This document shows positions 6,680-9,151 of a DNA stretch of 9,151 bases, in pieces. Source of the stretch: Akkermansia sp. (GTDB lineage: Bacteria; Verrucomicrobiota; Verrucomicrobiia; Verrucomicrobiales; Akkermansiaceae); NCBI GenBank assembly GCA_017555465.1, contig JAFZGH010000234.1, positions 1 through 9,151 on the forward strand. The letters run 5' to 3'. The notes under the pieces were generated by a model. That model had not been told where the DNA came from and did not search any database. It saw nothing but the letters and a program-made list of their open reading frames with translations. The position numbers and the translations under genes are program-made. How positions within the stretch are numbered: the stretch's first letter is position 1; each line of letters starts with the position of its first letter.

Positions 6680-7684
6680 TTAAATGAAAGTGCGGATAAC
6701 CGCCTTATCGCGCAGGCGCTCCACCCACTGGCGGTAGCGGCGCTCGCTCTGCTTACGACGCACGGCATCATCCACCTTCTGCTTTATTTCAGGATTGCTC
6801 AGAGCAGGAGCCGCCGCCAGATTCTTGTTGTGCACCTTCACGATAGTGAAACCGGCAGGATCCAGCAGCGGGCCGACCAGCTGACCGGGCTGCGCAGCAA
6901 ACACCACATTGGCAAACTCCACAGCCAGTTCATTACGCTGCAGCGTGGGCCACTTGCCGCCCTCCTCAGCATGAGCATCGCGGGAATACTGCTTCGCTGC
7001 GTCAGCAAATGAAATCTTGCCTTTTTCAATATCCTCGCGCAGGCGGGTGGCCAGTTTATAACGGTCCTCCGGGGTCATCATAGGGTCATCCGGGTCCATG
7101 GCAGGAATGAAAATTTTGCTATATGAAATCCGATCCTTCATGATATCTCGGTACTCGGAGCTGGTAGCCTTGTACTCCTCCTGAATTTCATCAGGAGTGG
7201 GCGGAATACCGCGTTCATAACGCATACCACGCATAGCCGAAACAGTAATTTCCTTCCTCACGGATTCGCGGTACTCCGTATAGTTCATACCGCTCTTACG
7301 CAGGTTATCAAGGAACTGGCTGCGGTCACCGTTATACATCAGCAGAATGCGGCGGTTAATTTCGTCCTCCACCTGGTCTTCCTTAATGGAAAAGCCCTTG
7401 GTTGAGAAATCGCTCAACACCAGTTCTCGTTCAATCAGGTCATTAAGCACGGCCTTCTTGGCGGCCACCAGTTCGGAATTAAAACGAGGGCCCTGGCGGG
7501 GATACAGCAGCATCAGCTCGCGGAAATAAGGGGCAAGACGCGCACGCACCTCACTGGAGGTAATGGGACGACCATTCACCGTGGCAGCAATACGATTCAC
7601 CACAGCAGCTTTTGGTGCCGCCTGAGAGATTCCTACAGTCAGCAAAGCCAGCACCAGAACAGCAAAACGGCTTACAAGTTTCAT
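6680..7684 (-). CDS. SurA-like periplasmic parvulin peptidyl-prolyl isomerase/chaperone
   Basis: The 334-residue protein begins with a typical Sec signal peptide: K2, R6, a hydrophobic core at about 7-18, and likely cleavage after SQA at residue 22. The SurA N-terminal region follows, with AATVNGRPITSSEVRARL at 33-50, AVLNDLIERELVL at 78-90 and helices to about 160. A parvulin rotamase domain spans about 185-285, containing ISYSKIFI (187-193), the HAEEGGKW turn (238-245) and GQLVGPLLDPAGFTIVKV (267-284). A basic C-terminal helix (300-327) completes the N-domain fold. E. coli SurA has about 428 residues and two parvulin domains, whereas this protein has one. The expected role is folding of outer-membrane proteins, or general prolyl isomerisation in the periplasm. 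PpiD- or PrsA-like naming is an alternative. It is monocistronic here, convergent to GT10 and divergent from the aminotransferase. Confidence 0.88.
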   Translation of the reverse strand: MKLVSRFAVLVLALLTVGISQAAPKAAVVNRIAATVNGRPITSSEVRARLAPYFRELMLLYPRQGPRFNSELVAAKKAVLNDLIERELVLSDFSTKGFSIKEDQVEDEINRRILLMYNGDRSQFLDNLRKSGMNYTEYRESVRKEITVSAMRGMRYERGIPPTPDEIQEEYKATSSEYRDIMKDRISYSKIFIPAMDPDDPMMTPEDRYKLATRLREDIEKGKISFADAAKQYSRDAHAEEGGKWPTLQRNELAVEFANVVFAAQPGQLVGPLLDPAGFTIVKVHNKNLAAAPALSNPEIKQKVDDAVRRKQSERRYRQWVERLRDKAVIRTFI

Positions 7685-7692
7685 ATGGTGGC

Positions 7693-7721
7693 AGTATAAT
7701 GCAAGAATCAGTCCGTTGCAA
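7693..7721 (-). promoter_or_regulatory. Sigma70-like promoter for the surA-like gene
   Basis: On the minus strand, -35 TTGCAA (7716-7721) and -10 TATACT (7693-7698) have a 17-base spacer. The -10 ends eight bases before the ATG at 7684, predicting a leader of about 1-3 bases. This is one of the clearest promoters in the window. Confidence 0.65.
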
Positions 7722-7772
7722 CATTCTTCTTTGTCACATCATGATTTTATGCTCGCCTAAGCTTGCCACGCG

Positions 7773-7781
7773 TGCTAGAAT
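7773..7781 (+). promoter_or_regulatory. Possible extended -10 promoter for the aminotransferase
   Basis: TGC precedes TAGAAT (7776-7781), an extended -10 pattern. No good -35 is present at the usual distance. Transcription would begin near 7788, about 28 bases before the ATG at 7816. That would exclude the in-frame ATG at 7780 as a start on this transcript. Confidence 0.4.
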
Positions 7782-7815
7782 GGCAGAGTTAAACAATCTC
7801 ATACTTACCCCCGTT

Positions 7816-8907
7816 ATGGCCATCAAATTGTTCATTCCCGGTCCTACCGTCGTCTCTGAGGATATTCTCAAGGAAATGTCTCTGCCGATGATTGCCCACC
7901 GCTCCAAGAAGGCATCAGAAATCCAGAAGCGCATTTCGGACAACATGCAGAAAATCCTCTTCACCGAGAACCGCATCCTGCTCTCCACCTCCTCCGGTTC
8001 CGGCCTCATGGAAGGCGCCATCCGCTCCTGCACTGCCAAGCGCGCCGCGGTGTTCTCCATTGGCGCATTCGGTGACAAGTGGTACAAGATGGCCAAGACC
8101 AATGGCATTCCCGCTGACAAGTTCGACAGCGTAATGGGCGAACCCACCACCGCAGAAATGGTGGATGCGGCCCTTTCCACCGGCAAATACGACCTCCTCA
8201 CCGTGACCCACAACGAAACCTCCTCCGGCATCCAGAACCCGGTCGAGGAAATTGCCGAGGTCATGAAGAAGTACCCGGACGTCGTCTGGTGCGTGGACGC
8301 CGTTTCCTCTGCCGCCGGTTCCAAGATTGAAACCGACAAACTGGGCATCGACGTGCTCATCACCTCCACCCAGAAAGCCCTTGCCCTGCCCCCCGGCCTC
8401 GCCATCTGCGCCATGAGCAAGAAAGCCTACGACCGCACCGCAGAGGTGGAAAACCGTGGTCTGTACTTCGACCTGCGTACCATCTGGGACTTCATCGACA
8501 AGAAGAACTACCAGTACACCTCCACCCCCTGCCTCTCCCTCATGTATGCGCTCGACAAGCAGCTCCAGCACATCGTGGAAGTCGAAGGCATCGAAAACCG
8601 CTTTGCCCGCCACGAGGAACTGGCCGCATACACCCGCGCCTGGGCCGATGAGCACTTTGCCGTCTACCCCAACCGCAAGTACCTCTCCAAGACCCTCACC
8701 GTCATCGACTCCCGTCCCAAAGGCAGCGACGAGATGATTTCCATCCCCGAACTGAACGCCTTCCTTGCCCCGCGCAACCTGCAGCTGGGCAACGGCTACG
8801 GCGGACTGAAGGACAAGACCTTCCGCATTGCCCACATGGGCGAGCTCCAGATGGAGGATATGAAGGAAATCACCGCTGCGGTGGAAGACTTCCTCAAGTC
8901 CAAGTAA
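7816..8907 (+). CDS. Class V PLP aminotransferase (alanine/serine-glyoxylate or serine-pyruvate type)
   Basis: From the ATG at 7816 the product has 363 residues, the usual length for this fold. The frame is open further upstream to an ATG at 7612, but that extension overlaps the surA-like gene and adds non-homologous sequence. The family start KLFIPGPT falls directly after the 7816 ATG. Visible landmarks are the phosphate-binding STSSGSGLMEGAIR (57-70), VTHNETSSGIQNP (130-142), the PLP-ring aspartate D161 in CVDAVSS, the Schiff-base lysine K187 in ITSTQKALALPPG, YTSTPCLSLMYAL (234-246), and the probable substrate-carboxylate arginine R337 in FRIAHMGE. The enzyme is cytosolic. Substrates could be alanine, serine, glyoxylate, pyruvate or phosphoserine; the sequence alone does not decide. 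Glyoxylate amination would feed glycine, the substrate of the gcv genes nearby. No Shine-Dalgarno is present. Confidence 0.9.
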   Translation: MAIKLFIPGPTVVSEDILKEMSLPMIAHRSKKASEIQKRISDNMQKILFTENRILLSTSSGSGLMEGAIRSCTAKRAAVFSIGAFGDKWYKMAKTNGIPADKFDSVMGEPTTAEMVDAALSTGKYDLLTVTHNETSSGIQNPVEEIAEVMKKYPDVVWCVDAVSSAAGSKIETDKLGIDVLITSTQKALALPPGLAICAMSKKAYDRTAEVENRGLYFDLRTIWDFIDKKNYQYTSTPCLSLMYALDKQLQHIVEVEGIENRFARHEELAAYTRAWADEHFAVYPNRKYLSKTLTVIDSRPKGSDEMISIPELNAFLAPRNLQLGNGYGGLKDKTFRIAHMGELQMEDMKEITAAVEDFLKSK

Positions 8908-8934
8908 CCCCCTTCTCTCCAAATCAGAAAGCCA

Positions 8935-8965
8935 GGGGCGGGTGGTGCGCATGTGCCCCCGCCCC
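8935..8965 (+). other. GC-rich hairpin between the aminotransferase and thioesterase genes
   Basis: GGGGCGGG (8935-8942) and CCCGCCCC (8958-8965) form a perfect 8-bp stem around a 15-base loop that may pair further. No T-run follows, so it is not a standard intrinsic terminator. It could be a weak terminator, a processing or stability element, or part of the thioesterase leader. Confidence 0.45.
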
Positions 8966-8984
8966 ATTCATACCAGATACCCAT

Positions 8985-9151
8985 ATGAAAAACCCGCAAT
9001 ATATTCTCAACTACGACGTGATGTACTACGACACCGACTGTGGTGGCGTGGTGCACAACCTGGCCTACCTGCGCTGGATTGAAGAATGCCGCACCAAAAT
9101 GGCACCGGAACTCGGCATCGACTTCATCGGCCTCATCCGCGAGAACCGCCA
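8985..9151 (+). CDS. Acyl-CoA thioesterase, YbgC/FadM (4-hydroxybenzoyl-CoA thioesterase) type, N-terminal part
   Basis: The first 55 codons are visible before the window ends; the family is usually about 130-150 residues. The N terminus carries the hot-dog-fold signature VMYYDTDCGGVVHN (residues 12-25), in which the aspartate in DTD-x-G-G-VVHN is the usual catalytic residue. It is followed by LAYLRWIEECRTKM, matching the YLRWxExxR helix. Members hydrolyse acyl-CoA thioesters or acyl-ACP in the cytoplasm, and YbgC is often linked to the Tol-Pal cell-envelope cluster. Whether tol genes follow is outside the window. It lies 77 bases after the aminotransferase on the same strand, with a GC-rich hairpin between. 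No Shine-Dalgarno is seen before the ATG. Confidence 0.85.
   Translation, partial: MKNPQYILNYDVMYYDTDCGGVVHNLAYLRWIEECRTKMAPELGIDFIGLIRENR

Noticed and set aside
7612..7815. N-terminal extension of the aminotransferase to an upstream ATG at 7612
   Set aside because: The extension overlaps the signal-peptide region of the surA-like gene and its promoter and does not resemble the family N terminus. The conserved KLFIPGPT begins directly after the 7816 ATG.
7915..8967. 350-codon minus-strand open frame opposite the aminotransferase
   Set aside because: It is Gly/Val/His-rich with no domain and lies opposite a convincing class V aminotransferase; it is also a shadow frame.
1..9151. Search for CRISPR arrays, insertion sequences, tRNA genes, or defence-system genes
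   Set aside because: No regularly spaced repeats, transposase motifs, tRNA-like cloverleaf or CCA-ended element, or defence domains were seen. Coding density is high and all gaps are under about 175 bases.

Overview
The window reads like a chromosomal segment from a Gram-negative, host-associated bacterium. The most likely source is the Verrucomicrobiota, possibly an Akkermansia relative. This is an inference from protein style, roughly 60% GC in the housekeeping genes, near-complete absence of Shine-Dalgarno sequences, and an N-terminal signal on a SurA-type periplasmic chaperone. No rRNA, tRNA, mobile element or CRISPR array is visible. All nine genes appear intact; those at the two edges are cut by the window.

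Layout. Positions 1-2559 on the minus strand hold a glycine cleavage cluster in the order gcvT, gcvH, gcvP (partial). A good intrinsic terminator hairpin sits between gcvH and gcvP. Positions 2732-4942 on the plus strand, divergent from gcvT, hold a PiT-type phosphate transporter fused to a C-terminal PhoU-like helical domain, closed by a strong terminator. Positions 5047-6596 on the plus strand hold a two-gene cassette of lower GC: a YrbL-like protein-kinase-fold protein and a GT10 (alpha-1,3-fucosyltransferase family) glycosyltransferase. A bidirectional terminator at about 6615-6653 separates it from the convergent surA-like gene (6680-7684, minus). Divergent from that gene, a class V aminotransferase (7816-8907, plus) is followed by a YbgC/FadM-type hot-dog thioesterase cut by the window end (8985-9151).

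How the genes may work together. GcvT, GcvH and GcvP are the T, H and P proteins of the glycine cleavage complex, which turns glycine into CO2, ammonia and methylene-tetrahydrofolate. The class V aminotransferase may also touch glycine, serine or alanine metabolism, but it lies in a separate transcription unit. The kinase-like/GT10 pair looks like a small cell-surface glycan modification unit.

The most notable pattern is regulatory. Four genes (gcvT, pit, the yrbL-like gene, surA) have sigma70-like promoters with 16-17 bp spacers whose -10 box ends only 6-14 bases before the start codon. This suggests leaderless or nearly leaderless mRNAs, consistent with the lack of ribosome binding sites. 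I found no clear candidate for a wholly new system. The kinase-fold/fucosyltransferase cassette is the best place for follow-up.
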